Below are positions 43,230-51,862 of a stretch of 64,000 nucleotides of DNA, one piece after another (within the stretch, counting starts at the first letter, position 1; each line of letters opens with the position of its first letter). Origin of the DNA: Achromobacter sp. UMC46 (GTDB lineage Bacteria; Pseudomonadota; Gammaproteobacteria; Burkholderiales; Burkholderiaceae_B); NCBI RefSeq assembly GCF_014170335.1, contig NZ_LZZS01000005.1:620001-684000 (forward strand), read 5' to 3'. The notes under the pieces were generated by a model. The model did no database searches. It saw nothing but the letters and a program-made list of their open reading frames with translations, and was not told the DNA's origin. Both the position numbers and the translations under genes were made by a program.

Positions 43230-44555
43230 TCAAGCGACCTCTTTCAGGACCTTGCCGATCTGGTCGAAGATCTGGCCGATCTGGGCCTCTTCGATGATCA
43301 GCGGCGGCGAGACGGCGATGATGTCGCCGGTGTAGCGCACCATCAGGCCGCTGTCGAAGCACTTCTGGAAGACCTCGCTGGCGCGGGCGCCCGGTGCTCC
43401 GGCGCGCGACGACAGTTCGATGCCCGCCACCAGGCCCAGGTTGCGCACGTCGATGACGTGCGGCGCGCCCTTCAGGCCGTGCACGGCTTCCTGGAATGCG
43501 CCGGACAGTTTACGGGCGCGGGCGAACAGGTCTTCGCGGCGGTAGATGTCCAGCGTCGCCAGGATGGCGGCGGCGGCCAGCGGGTGCGCCGAATAGGTGT
43601 AGCCGTGGAAGAACTCGATGCCGCCCGCCGGGCCGTTGACGATGGCGTCGTGGACTTCGCGCTTGACCGCGACCGCGCCGGCCGGCACCGCGGCGTTGCT
43701 GACGCCCTTGGCCATGGCGATGATGTCCGGCGTCACGCCGAAGAATTCGGAGGCGGTGGCGGCGCCCAGGCGGCCGTAGGCGGTGATGACTTCGTCGAAA
43801 ATCAGCAGGATGCCGTGCTTGGACGTGATCTCGCGCAGCTTTTCAAGATAGCCCTTGGGCGGGATCAGCACGCCCGTGGACCCGGCCATCGGTTCGACGA
43901 TGACGGCGGCGATGGTCGAGGCGTCGTGCAGCGCGACGATGCGTTCCAGTTCGTCGGCCAGGTTGGCGCCCCAGGCGGGCTGGCCCTTGGAGTAGGCGTT
44001 CTGCTCCAGGTTGTGGGTATGCGGCAGGTGGTCCACGGCGGGCAGCAGCGCGCCGGAGAAGGTCTTGCGGTTGGTCGAGATGCCGCCCACCGAGATGCCA
44101 CCGAAGCCCACGCCGTGATAGCCACGTTCGCGGCCGATCAGGCGGGTGCGCTGGCCTTCGCCGCGGGCGCGGTGGTAGGCCAGGGCGATTTTCAGGGATG
44201 TATCGACGGACTCGGAGCCGGAGTTCGTGAAGAAGACGCGGTCCAGGCCCTGGGGCATGAAGCTGGCGACGGCCGTGGCGGCCTCGAAGGCCAGCGGGTG
44301 GCCCAGCTGGAAGCCGGGCGCGTAATCCATGATGCCGGCCTGGCGGGAAATCGCGTCGACGATTTCCTGGCGGCCGTGGCCGGCGTTGACGCACCACAGG
44401 CCGGCGGTGCCGTCCAGGATCTGGCGGCCGTCGGCCGAGGTGTAGTACATGCCTTTGGCCGATGCCAGCATGCGCGGGTGTGCCTTGAACTGCTTGTTGG
44501 CAGTGAAGGGCATCCAGAGATGGGACAGGTCGGGCAACTCGGCGGGGGCGTTCAT
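43230..44555 (-). CDS. Class III omega-amino acid:pyruvate aminotransferase
   Basis: A 441-residue PLP aminotransferase of class III, close to beta-alanine:pyruvate transaminases. Features are LWMPFTANKQFKAHPRML at the N-terminus, DGTAGLWCVNAGHGRQEI, DEVITAYGRLGAATASEFFG, and the PLP lysine in IIAMAKGVSNAAVPAG (about 285). It would convert beta-alanine (or another omega-amino acid or amine) plus pyruvate into a semialdehyde plus alanine. It is the first gene of the nine-gene unit. GGAG lies 5 bp before ATG 44555. Confidence 0.93.
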   Translation of the reverse strand: MNAPAELPDLSHLWMPFTANKQFKAHPRMLASAKGMYYTSADGRQILDGTAGLWCVNAGHGRQEIVDAISRQAGIMDYAPGFQLGHPLAFEAATAVASFMPQGLDRVFFTNSGSESVDTSLKIALAYHRARGEGQRTRLIGRERGYHGVGFGGISVGGISTNRKTFSGALLPAVDHLPHTHNLEQNAYSKGQPAWGANLADELERIVALHDASTIAAVIVEPMAGSTGVLIPPKGYLEKLREITSKHGILLIFDEVITAYGRLGAATASEFFGVTPDIIAMAKGVSNAAVPAGAVAVKREVHDAIVNGPAGGIEFFHGYTYSAHPLAAAAILATLDIYRREDLFARARKLSGAFQEAVHGLKGAPHVIDVRNLGLVAGIELSSRAGAPGARASEVFQKCFDSGLMVRYTGDIIAVSPPLIIEEAQIGQIFDQIGKVLKEVA

Positions 44556-44649
44556 GGCGGCTCCAGGGGATGGACAACCGGCGGGCCTGCACGGAAAGGG
44601 CGCAGCCGCCGGGATTCGAATGATTCTGGTACGTCCCGCGGGGAATGAA

Positions 44650-44677
44650 AATATACGATCTGCGCAAATGCCGCTAA
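44650..44677 (-). promoter_or_regulatory. Candidate promoter of the catabolic unit
   Basis: On the minus strand TATATT (44655-44650) is preceded at 16 bp by TTAGCG (44677-44672). The -35 is weak, as expected for an activated promoter, and overlaps the first operator repeat. Confidence 0.4.
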
Positions 44678-44710
44678 CTGTATAGTTGCAGGTGGTCTAA
44701 CTGTACAGTT
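44674..44710. promoter_or_regulatory. Pair of direct operator repeats for the MocR regulator
   Basis: CTAACTGTATAGTT (44674-44687) and CTAACTGTACAGTT (44697-44710) differ at one base. Each core is itself palindromic (AACTGTACAGTT is perfect). The centres are 23 bp apart, about two helical turns. The first overlaps the -35 of the aminotransferase promoter; the second ends 6 bp before the regulator's start codon. This arrangement suits a MocR dimer that activates the catabolic unit and represses itself. Confidence 0.75.
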
Positions 44711-44716
44711 TTCTCC

Positions 44717-46135
44717 GTGATCGATTTCCAGCCCAACCGCGCCCGCGGACTTGCGCCGACCCTTGTCGAACAGCTGGTCGCGGCCATTCTGCGCGCCATC
44801 GAAGTGCAGACGCTGCGTCCGGGTATGTCCCTACCCTCAGTGCGCGAGCTTGCGCGCCAGTACGGCATCAGCACGTTCACGGTGGCCAGCGCCTACAGCC
44901 GGCTGGTGTCGCAGGGCTGGCTGGCCGCGCGGCCGGGCGCCGGCTACCGGGTGGCCTCGCCCGACGCGCCCGCACGCCAGGGCGAGCCCCTGTCCTGGGA
45001 GCCGCCGCGGTTGAACGCCGGCTGGTTGCTGTCGGACATCTTCGCGGACCATTCCATCCCGATCAAATCGGGATGCGGCTGGCTGCCGGGCGAATGGCTG
45101 AATGAAGAAGGCATGCACCTGGCGCTGCGACACATGGGGCGGGTGCCGGCGATGCGCGTCGCCAACTACGGGCACCCTTACGGCTATGCGCCGCTCCGCG
45201 AGACCATCGCGGCCAGCCTGAGCGCGCAGGGCATGGAGGTGGAAGTCTCGCAGGTGCTGCTGACCCAGGGCGTGTCGCACGGGCTGGACATGGTCAGCCG
45301 CACGCTGCTGCGGCCGGGCGACACCGTGGTGGTGGAGCAGCCCGCCTATGCCAACCTGCTGCAGTTGCTGCGCCTTCTTGGCCTGCGCGTCGTGGCGGTG
45401 CCGCGCACGGCCGACGGGCTGGACTGCGAGGCCCTGGAGCGCGTCGTGGCCCAGCACCAGCCTCGCGCGCTGTACATCAATACGGCGTTGCAGAATCCGT
45501 CGGGCGCCAGCATCGGCATGGCCAATGCGTTCCGCATCCTGCAAGTGGCCGAACGCCATGGGCTGTGGGTGATCGAGGACGACATCTCCCGCGACCTGGC
45601 CCCGGGCGTGACGCCGATGCTGGCCGCGCTGGACGGGGCGCGGCGCGTGATCTACCTGGGCGGCTATTCCAAAGTCATCAGCCCGTCGGTGCGGGTGGGC
45701 TATGTGGTGGCGCACCGCGACCTGACGCGCGATATCGCGCGCACCAAGATGGCGGTGGGCCTGACATCGCCCGAGATCATGGAGCGCATCGTGCACCAGG
45801 TGATCCGCGAGGGGCGCTACCGCGCGCACATCGCACGGACCCGCGAGCGGCTGGCCGCGGCGCATGCCGTCGTCGCCGGCCAGATGCAGCAGCACGGGTT
45901 CGAGATCTACGGACGGCCGCAGGGGGGCTTGTTCCTGTGGGCGAAGGTGGCGGGGCAGTGGCGCGAACGCGGCGCCAACGGCCTGGCCGAGCTGGCGCTG
46001 AAGGACGGGATCTGGCTGGCGCCAGGTTCCTACTTCGAAGTGGACGAGGCCGATACGCCCTGGGTGCGCTTCAATGTGGCGTACTCCGAAGCGCCCGCGC
46101 TGTGGCGCTTCATGCGCAATGCGGGCGCCGCCTGA
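44717..46135 (+). CDS. MocR/GabR-type GntR-family transcriptional regulator with aminotransferase domain
   Basis: A 472-residue regulator: an N-terminal GntR winged helix (about 10-80, LRPGMSLPSVRELARQYG) is linked to a class I aminotransferase-like domain (about 110-470) binding PLP through the lysine in YLGGYSKVISPSVRVGYV (about 319). The aspartate YxN/D region is VIEDDISRDLAPG. MocR proteins sense an amino compound as a PLP adduct. It is divergent from the aminotransferase gene, with operator-like repeats between them. The start is GTG without a clear Shine-Dalgarno. Confidence 0.93.
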   Translation: MIDFQPNRARGLAPTLVEQLVAAILRAIEVQTLRPGMSLPSVRELARQYGISTFTVASAYSRLVSQGWLAARPGAGYRVASPDAPARQGEPLSWEPPRLNAGWLLSDIFADHSIPIKSGCGWLPGEWLNEEGMHLALRHMGRVPAMRVANYGHPYGYAPLRETIAASLSAQGMEVEVSQVLLTQGVSHGLDMVSRTLLRPGDTVVVEQPAYANLLQLLRLLGLRVVAVPRTADGLDCEALERVVAQHQPRALYINTALQNPSGASIGMANAFRILQVAERHGLWVIEDDISRDLAPGVTPMLAALDGARRVIYLGGYSKVISPSVRVGYVVAHRDLTRDIARTKMAVGLTSPEIMERIVHQVIREGRYRAHIARTRERLAAAHAVVAGQMQQHGFEIYGRPQGGLFLWAKVAGQWRERGANGLAELALKDGIWLAPGSYFEVDEADTPWVRFNVAYSEAPALWRFMRNAGAA

Positions 46136-46153
46136 AGCGGGCGGCGCTGCCGG

Positions 46154-46639
46154 TCAGGCGCGTTCGTAGGTGACGAAGTCGTAGCCGTAGCCGTTTTCGG
46201 CGGGCTGGGCGTCACGCGCGGTTTCCTTCCATTGGAAGGCGGGCAGCAGGGGGAAGAAGGCGTCGCCGTCCACCTGGGCATGGACTTCGGTGGCCAGCAC
46301 ACGCCGCGCCAGCGGCAGCGCCTGCGCGTAGATCTGCGCGCCACCGATCACGAACGCCTGTTCCACATCGCCGCAGGCGGCAATCGCGGCGTCCAGCGTG
46401 GTCACGACGGTCGCGCCGGGGGCGACGAAATCCGGATTGCGGCTGATCACGATGTTGGCGCGGCCCGGTAGCGGGCGGCCCAGCGAGTCCCAGGTCTTGC
46501 GGCCCATGACGATGGGATGGCCCAGCGTGCTGCGCTTGAAGTGCGCCAGGTCGCCCGGCAACTTCCAGGGCAGGGTGTTGTCGCGTCCGATGACGCGGTT
46601 ATCGGAATAGGCAACGATCAGGGTAAGGCTGGCGGGCAT
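46154..46639 (-). CDS. folA: Dihydrofolate reductase
   Basis: Reduces dihydrofolate to tetrahydrofolate, needed after ThyA. The 161 residues equal the family length. Conserved: LTLIVAYSDNRVIGRDNTLPWKLPGDLAHFKRST, with the catalytic acid in the DLAHFK helix region; GHPIVMGRKTWDSLGRPLPGR for NADPH; and FVIGGAQIY. ATG 46639 was chosen; a TTG four codons earlier is in frame. It is on the same strand as thyA, but a signalling gene lies between them. Confidence 0.97.
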   Translation of the reverse strand: MPASLTLIVAYSDNRVIGRDNTLPWKLPGDLAHFKRSTLGHPIVMGRKTWDSLGRPLPGRANIVISRNPDFVAPGATVVTTLDAAIAACGDVEQAFVIGGAQIYAQALPLARRVLATEVHAQVDGDAFFPLLPAFQWKETARDAQPAENGYGYDFVTYERA

Positions 46640-46717
46640 GCGGGCGGGCAACGGTGGGGTCAGCCGGGAGTCGGCCGATCGGACGGCGTAAGCGTAGCAA
46701 ATTCCGCTGTGCCGGGT

Positions 46718-46759
46718 CGGGGGCGCCGAACCGGGGGCGCCTAGCCGGGGGCGCCTAGC
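46718..46759. repeat. Three tandem 14-bp repeats at the 3' end of the MHYT-GGDEF-EAL gene
   Basis: CGGGGGCGCCGAAC, CGGGGGCGCCTAGC and CGGGGGCGCCTAGC follow one another without gaps. The third copy contains the stop codon (CTA on this strand) of the minus-strand signalling gene. Confidence 0.9.
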
Positions 46760-48818
46760 CGGCCGCGTGTTCCAGGAATTCCGTCGCGGGCATCGGGCGG
46801 CCCAGCAGGAAGCCCTGCAGGGAATCGCAGCCCAGGCCGGTCAGGAACTTCTGCTGAGCCGCCGTCTCGACGCCTTCGGCGACGATCCGCAGGTTCAGCT
46901 GCTGCGCCAGCGCGACGATGGCCGAGACGATGGCGGCGTCTTCGTTATCGTTTTCCAGCTGGTTCACGAAGCCCCGGTCGATCTTCAATTCGGTGGCAGG
47001 CAGGCGCTTCAGATACAGCAGGCTGGAGTAGCCGGTGCCGAAGTCGTCGATGGAGATGGTCACGCCCAGGCCGGACAGGCGCTTGAGCACGGCCAGACTG
47101 GCCTCGGCGTCGCGCATGGCCGTGGATTCGGTCACTTCCAGCGTCAGGCACGCCGGTGGAACGTCGTTTCGCGCGAGCGCGGCGCGCACGGTTTCAACCA
47201 GGCTGGCATGGGCGAACTGCAGCGCCGAGATGTTGACGGCGATGGTCCAGTGGCCCTGGCCGGCGTTGATCCATTCCCGCATCTGCCGGCAGGCTTCGTT
47301 GATCACCCATTCCCCGATGGACAGGATCAGGCCCGTCTTTTCGGCGATGGGGATGAACTGGTCCGGACCGACCAGGCCGCGTGTCGGATGGTTCCAGCGC
47401 ACCAGCGCTTCGGCGCCCATGATGGGGCCGGCGGGCGCTTCGTACTTGGGCTGGTAGTGCAGCACGAACTGGTCGCGCTCTTGCGCCAGGCGCAGGTCGT
47501 GCAGCAGTTCTATCTGTTCGTGCGCGTCCGCGTTCATGGACGGCTCGAAGAAGCTGTAGCCGGTGCCGCCCAGGCGCTTGGCGTGGTACATCGCGGCGTC
47601 GGCGTTGGTCAGCAGGCTGTGGGTGTCTTCGCCGTCGTTGGGGTAGATCGCGATGCCCACACTGGACGTCACCAGCACTTCGTGGCCGTAGACCATGACC
47701 GGGCGGGCGATCGCCTCGATCAGCCGGTCCGCCACGTTCGCGGCGTCGGTGGGTTCGATCACTTCGCTCAGGACGATGAACTCGTCGCCGCCCAGGCGCG
47801 CCACCGTGTCCTGCGTGCGCAAGGTCTGCCGGATGCGCTGCGCCAGATCGATCAGCAGGGCGTCGCCGGTGTGGTGGCCGTAGGCGTCGTTGACCGCCTT
47901 GAACCCGTCCAGGTCGAAGAACAGCACGGCGAAGTAGCCCTTGCGGCGGCTGGCGCTTTCGATGGCCTGCTCCATCCGGTCTTCAAGCAGGATGCGGTTG
48001 GGCAATTTGGTCAGCGTATCGTGCAGCGCCAGCTGCACCAGTTCTTCGTTGGCTTCGGCCAGCGACGAGGCCAGTGCCGACGTGCGCGCCTCCAGCCGGT
48101 TGTCCAGCACGGCGACGACAAGCGCGATGGCCAGCACGCTGAGCGTCACGGCGGTGACGGCGATGGCCAGCCAACCGGCCGAGATGCCGCCGTCGGCGGC
48201 CATGCAGATGCTGCCGGCCGGAAAGCCCGCGGCCTCCATGCCCGAATAGTGCATGCCGACGATGGCGATGCCCATGACGACCGACGCCAGCGGCCGGGAC
48301 AAGGCCATGCGCGGCCCGTCCTGGCGCAGCCGGTAGGTGATCCACAGCGCGGCGCCGGAGGCGGCCACGGCGATCAGGATGGACAGCGAGAACCATGTGG
48401 TGTCGTAGACGATGCCGGGCGCCATGCGCATCGCGGCCATGCCCAGGTAGTGCATCGAGGCGATCCCGGCGCCCATCAGCAGGGCGCCGGCGACGAGTCT
48501 CGGCCAGGGCAGTTCGTCCTTGCACACGATCCAGAGGGCGAAGGCCGAGCAGCCGATGGCGATGCCCAGCGACAGGACGGTCAGGGGCAGGTCGTAGCCC
48601 ATGGGGATGGGCAGGTTGAAGGCCAGCATGCCGACGAAGTGCATGGACCAGATGCCGATGCCCATGGCGAGCGCGCCGCCCGCCAGCCAGTAGCGCGCGG
48701 CCGGCAGCCCATGCGAGGCCCGTACGCGATTGGCCATGCCCAACGCCGTATATGACGCCAGGATGGCGACCCCTAGGGATACGAGGACGAGCGAAGGGTT
48801 ATAAGTTCCAACGAGCAT
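46755..48818 (-). CDS. MHYT-GGDEF-EAL cyclic di-GMP signalling protein
   Basis: A 687-residue inner-membrane protein. Seven hydrophobic segments (1-245) carry three MHYT-type motifs, SMHFVGM, SMHYLGM and GMHYSGM, proposed to bind a metal and sense a gas. Then come a GGDEF domain (about 265-430) with intact RLGGDEF and an EAL domain (about 440-685) with intact AEALVRW, DDFGTGYSS and KIDRGF. Both synthesis and breakdown of cyclic di-GMP are possible; which dominates is not predictable. The next minus-strand gene downstream is folA. Confidence 0.95.
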   Translation of the reverse strand: MLVGTYNPSLVLVSLGVAILASYTALGMANRVRASHGLPAARYWLAGGALAMGIGIWSMHFVGMLAFNLPIPMGYDLPLTVLSLGIAIGCSAFALWIVCKDELPWPRLVAGALLMGAGIASMHYLGMAAMRMAPGIVYDTTWFSLSILIAVAASGAALWITYRLRQDGPRMALSRPLASVVMGIAIVGMHYSGMEAAGFPAGSICMAADGGISAGWLAIAVTAVTLSVLAIALVVAVLDNRLEARTSALASSLAEANEELVQLALHDTLTKLPNRILLEDRMEQAIESASRRKGYFAVLFFDLDGFKAVNDAYGHHTGDALLIDLAQRIRQTLRTQDTVARLGGDEFIVLSEVIEPTDAANVADRLIEAIARPVMVYGHEVLVTSSVGIAIYPNDGEDTHSLLTNADAAMYHAKRLGGTGYSFFEPSMNADAHEQIELLHDLRLAQERDQFVLHYQPKYEAPAGPIMGAEALVRWNHPTRGLVGPDQFIPIAEKTGLILSIGEWVINEACRQMREWINAGQGHWTIAVNISALQFAHASLVETVRAALARNDVPPACLTLEVTESTAMRDAEASLAVLKRLSGLGVTISIDDFGTGYSSLLYLKRLPATELKIDRGFVNQLENDNEDAAIVSAIVALAQQLNLRIVAEGVETAAQQKFLTGLGCDSLQGFLLGRPMPATEFLEHAAG

Positions 48819-49242
48819 TTGTGGGGTCCTGTCCTGAGCGCTTACTGCGATCGCGCCGGCCTCAAATCAAATCAATTAGTAGTCAACAGTTGCAATTGGG
48901 TCGCAAGACAATTCCTGCTGTCGACGCTGGCGATTTACATACTCTCTTATCGGGAAGGGGGATGAGGCGGGCTGCCTGCGGTCGGCGCTGCCGGATGGGC
49001 TGCGCGGTCTCGCGGCAAGCGAAACGCGCGGCTCGGCATGGGCCGGTCGGAAGCCCCGGCGCGCAGCGCATTCTGGACGCGCGTCCGAGGCTAAGGGATG
49101 GGTTATACCGAAATCGCGCTTCCAGATGCTCACCAATCTTCACTTGTGCCGGCAGGCGCGGCATATCCGCCTGCGAGCAAGGGCCTGCGGCGGCCGGCCC
49201 CGCGCATCCAGGGCGGCCCGAGTCGGCACGCCGGGCGCGATC
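48819..49242. other. Intergenic region without a recognisable gene
   Basis: A 424-bp gap between thyA and the MHYT gene. The 48860-48955 part is AT-rich (CAAATCAAATCAATTAG and CAACAGTTGCAATTG) and probably holds the minus-strand promoter of the MHYT gene, though I cannot fix its elements. The rest is GC-rich with only unconvincing short reading frames. No tRNA or strong terminator seen. Confidence 0.5.
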
Positions 49243-50214
49243 TTACACGGCCATGGGCGCGGTGAGCGGAGCGTGATGGGTGTAGCCGGACAGCGAGAAA
49301 TCGCCCGGTTCCACTTTTTCCAGCCATTCGGGTTCGTAGCGGCCCGTCACGGCGAAATCGGGGATGCGGTCGGACAGCACCAGCTTGGGCGATTCGTAGG
49401 GCTCGCGGGCCAGCTGTTCGCGCAGCATCGGCAGGTGGTTTTCGTAGATGTGCGCGTCGCCGATGAAATACGTAAACCAGCGCGGGGTGTAGCCGGTCAG
49501 GCGGCCCACCAGATGCAGCAGCGCGGCGCCTTCCGTCAGATTGAACGGCGTGCCCAGGCCGACATCATTGGAACGGATGTACAGGCACAGCGAGATTTCG
49601 CGGGTGGTCGCGTTGGGCAGGAACTGGTAGAGCAGATGGCAGGGCGGCAGCGCCATTTCTTCGATCTGGGCCCAGTTCCAGCCGTGGAACAGGATGCGGC
49701 GGTCACCCGGGCGCTCGTGGATGGTGTCCAGGCATTGGCGCAACTGGTCCACCGCCTTGTACAGCAGCACCTTCGGGACGCCGCCTTCTTCCAGGTCGGC
49801 CACCTTGGCATAACCGCGCGACAGCGCGTCTTCGATCTGTGCCGGGCGGCCTGCGTCCAGCACTTTGTAGGCCGGCCACTGGCGCCACTGCACGCCGTAG
49901 ACGGGGCCCAGGTCGTCCGGGCCTTCGCGATACGGGTTGGCCAGCCACTGGCTGTTTTCGTTGGCGTTCTGGTCCCAGACCTTGCAGCCCAGCTCGCGAA
50001 ATTCGGCGGCGCTGCGCGAGGCGCGCATGAAACCCACCATTTCGCCGATGGCGGACTTGAACGCCAGCTTCTTGGTGGTGACGGCGGGGAAGCCCTTTTG
50101 CAGATCGAACCGCAAGGACGCGCCGGGCATGCTCAGCGTGCGTATGCCCGTCCGGTTTTCCTGCCACGCGCCGGTGTCCAGAATGGATTGAACGAGGTCC
50201 AGGTATTGTTTCAT
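49243..50214 (-). CDS. thyA: Thymidylate synthase
   Basis: Methylates dUMP to dTMP using methylene-tetrahydrofolate, producing dihydrofolate for FolA. The catalytic cysteine is in [11 protein letters not shown] (about residue 192); phosphate-binding residues lie in [15 protein letters not shown] and [13 protein letters not shown]. The length of 323 aa is longer than E. coli ThyA (264) because of an insertion in the central part, as in the long bacterial form. It shares strand with folA. Confidence 0.97.
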   Translation of the reverse strand: MKQYLDLVQSILDTGAWQENRTGIRTLSMPGASLRFDLQKGFPAVTTKKLAFKSAIGEMVGFMRASRSAAEFRELGCKVWDQNANENSQWLANPYREGPDDLGPVYGVQWRQWPAYKVLDAGRPAQIEDALSRGYAKVADLEEGGVPKVLLYKAVDQLRQCLDTIHERPGDRRILFHGWNWAQIEEMALPPCHLLYQFLPNATTREISLCLYIRSNDVGLGTPFNLTEGAALLHLVGRLTGYTPRWFTYFIGDAHIYENHLPMLREQLAREPYESPKLVLSDRIPDFAVTGRYEPEWLEKVEPGDFSLSGYTHHAPLTAPMAV

Positions 50215-50333
50215 GGCGGTCCTTGTGTTCGCCCGCCCCGCGGGTGACGCAAATTGGCCGTCGCGTGCGACGCGGCGGCGCTTATCAAGATAGGAAGGAA
50301 GGGATAGGGCGAATTACACCACGCGGGGGCGCC

Positions 50334-50777
50334 TCAGGCGGCGGCCGGCGTTTCCTGCGTGTCGACGATGTCGACCGAAAATGTCAGTGCCGCCGTCTTC
50401 TCCAGCATGGCCGAGGCCGAGCAGTACTTTTCGTGCGACAGCTGCACGGCGCGCTCGACCGCGGCTTGCGGCAAGTTGCGGCCCGTGACCGTGAAGGCGA
50501 AATGGATGCGGGTGAAAACCTTGGGGTCGGCGTCCGCGCGATCGGCATGGAGCTTGACGCTGCAACCGGTGACCGCATGGCGGCCGCGCTTGAGGATCAG
50601 GACCACGTCGTACGCCGTGCAGCCGCCGGTGCCGGCCAGCAGCATTTCCATGGGTCGGGGCGCCAGGTTGTGGCCGCCGCCGTCCACGGCGCCGTCCATC
50701 ACGGCTACGTGGCCGCTGCCGGTGCTGGCGGTAAAGAGCATGCCGTTGGGGCCGCCCCAGTCGATCGTGCATTCCAT
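50334..50777 (-). CDS. OsmC/Ohr-family protein
   Basis: A 147-residue OsmC-fold protein of the YhfA-like branch. Two redox cysteines are present: LLAGTGGCTAYDVV (about 53) and LSHEKYCSASAMLEKT (about 118). Such proteins reduce organic hydroperoxides or have unknown thiol chemistry. It is divergent from coq7 across 123 bp. Confidence 0.92.
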   Translation of the reverse strand: MECTIDWGGPNGMLFTASTGSGHVAVMDGAVDGGGHNLAPRPMEMLLAGTGGCTAYDVVLILKRGRHAVTGCSVKLHADRADADPKVFTRIHFAFTVTGRNLPQAAVERAVQLSHEKYCSASAMLEKTAALTFSVDIVDTQETPAAA

Positions 50778-50900
50778 GTCGTGTGTCCTTGAGCGTTGAG
50801 CGCAGTCAATGGTTGATGATACCTGTTGCGTACAATTCCAGGCATGAGAGCCCCGCCCCGCATCAGGGGCGTGTGCGCCTGTTTTGCCAAGGAGTTGTCC

Positions 50901-51578
50901 ATGTCCACCGCCCTGTCACAATCCGGCCCCCTTTCCTTCCTGCGCCGGACCAGTCCCCTGGATGCCTTGCTGGCCGAAGCGGACCGAGCGCTGCGGGTGC
51001 TGTCCAACAGCGCGACCGCCGGCCGGCCCTACCCGGCCAAGGCCGACGAGGCGCCCACCGCCCTGTCCGCCGAAGACAAGCGGCGCGCGGCGGGCCTGAT
51101 GCGCGTGAACCATGTGGGCGAAGTCTGCGCGCAGGCGCTGTACCGCGGGCAGGCGTCTGTCTGCCGTGAGCCCGGCCCGCGCGCGTTGCTGTTGAACGCG
51201 GCCTCCGAGGAAGTCGACCACCTGGTCTGGTGCAACGAGCGCCTGACCGAACTGGGCAGCCGGCCCAGCCTGCTCAACCCGGTCTGGTACGCCGGATCGT
51301 TCGCATTGGGCGTGCTGGCCAGTTATGCGGGCGTGCCGCGCAATCTGGGTTTCATGGCCGAGACCGAGCGTCAGGTGGAGGCGCATCTGGAAGAGCATCT
51401 ACGCACCTTGCCGGTGCAGGACGAACGCTCGCGCGAGATCGTCCGGAAGATGAAGGACGACGAAGCCGAGCATCGCGCCAGCGCCGAGCGGGCAGGGGGC
51501 GTGCCCCTGCCTGGCCCCGTAAAGGCCGCGATGCGGGCGATGTCCAAGGTGATGACGACGACGGCGTACTGGATCTGA
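50901..51578 (+). CDS. coq7: Demethoxyubiquinone hydroxylase (Coq7 type)
   Basis: Performs the last hydroxylation of ubiquinone biosynthesis with a di-iron centre. The 225 residues contain the ligands in [29 protein letters not shown], the AHLEEHL segment and [10 protein letters not shown], arranged as two ExxH repeats. ATG 50901 has AAGGAG 6 bp upstream; an in-frame upstream start lacks this and the homology. Confidence 0.94.
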   Translation: MSTALSQSGPLSFLRRTSPLDALLAEADRALRVLSNSATAGRPYPAKADEAPTALSAEDKRRAAGLMRVNHVGEVCAQALYRGQASVCREPGPRALLLNAASEEVDHLVWCNERLTELGSRPSLLNPVWYAGSFALGVLASYAGVPRNLGFMAETERQVEAHLEEHLRTLPVQDERSREIVRKMKDDEAEHRASAERAGGVPLPGPVKAAMRAMSKVMTTTAYWI

Positions 51579-51831
51579 GAGGGCGGCAGCTGAAATGGTG
51601 CAGTGCGCAAATTCAGCTGCATGCCGGTGCATAACGCACCGTTATGGTGCAAAAAGCAGGGTGGGATTACCCGGTATCGTCTAGGGTAAGTCCGCAATGG
51701 GTTTACCCGTTCGGCAAAAACCCTTTTTTCGGCAAGGTCGTTGGCTGCTGCGGTTCTCCAGGGTGCTGCGCGAGAATTTGCGGCGAAAACGCAACGCGAA
51801 ATCGGCCTTTCCCAAGAGAATAAAAAAATTC
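51579..51831. other. Structured intergenic region after coq7
   Basis: It holds CGCACC-GTTAT-GGTGCA (51635-51651), resembling the NtrC enhancer consensus at 11 of 12 defined bases, and overlapping GGTGC-ATAAC-GCACC (51626-51640). Farther on are GGGATTACCC (51663-51672), GGGTAA (51684-51689) and GGGTTTACCC (51699-51708), able to form alternative hairpins, and then GGGTTT...AAACCC followed by TTTTTT (51699-51729), a weak terminator that may end coq7 transcription. No convincing protein gene. Confidence 0.5.
51699..51729 (+). terminator. Weak rho-independent terminator downstream of coq7
   Basis: GGGTTT pairs with AAACCC (6 bp, 13-nt loop), followed directly by six T. The stem is weak because half its pairs are A-U. 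Confidence 0.45.
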
Positions 51832-51860
51832 TTGCAACGCACAAAAAACCTCGGTACTAT
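51832..51860 (+). promoter_or_regulatory. Promoter of the putative small RNA
   Basis: TTGCAA (51832-51837), a 17-bp spacer and TACTAT (51855-51860), within an A-rich upstream tract (AATAAAAAAATT) that may act as an UP element. It predicts initiation near 51867. Confidence 0.75.
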
Positions 51861-51862
51861 TC

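Noticed and set aside
48962-49276. Small plus-strand frame in the gap before thyA
   Set aside because: Arg/Ala/Gly-rich, no ribosome-binding site, overlaps the 3' end of thyA.
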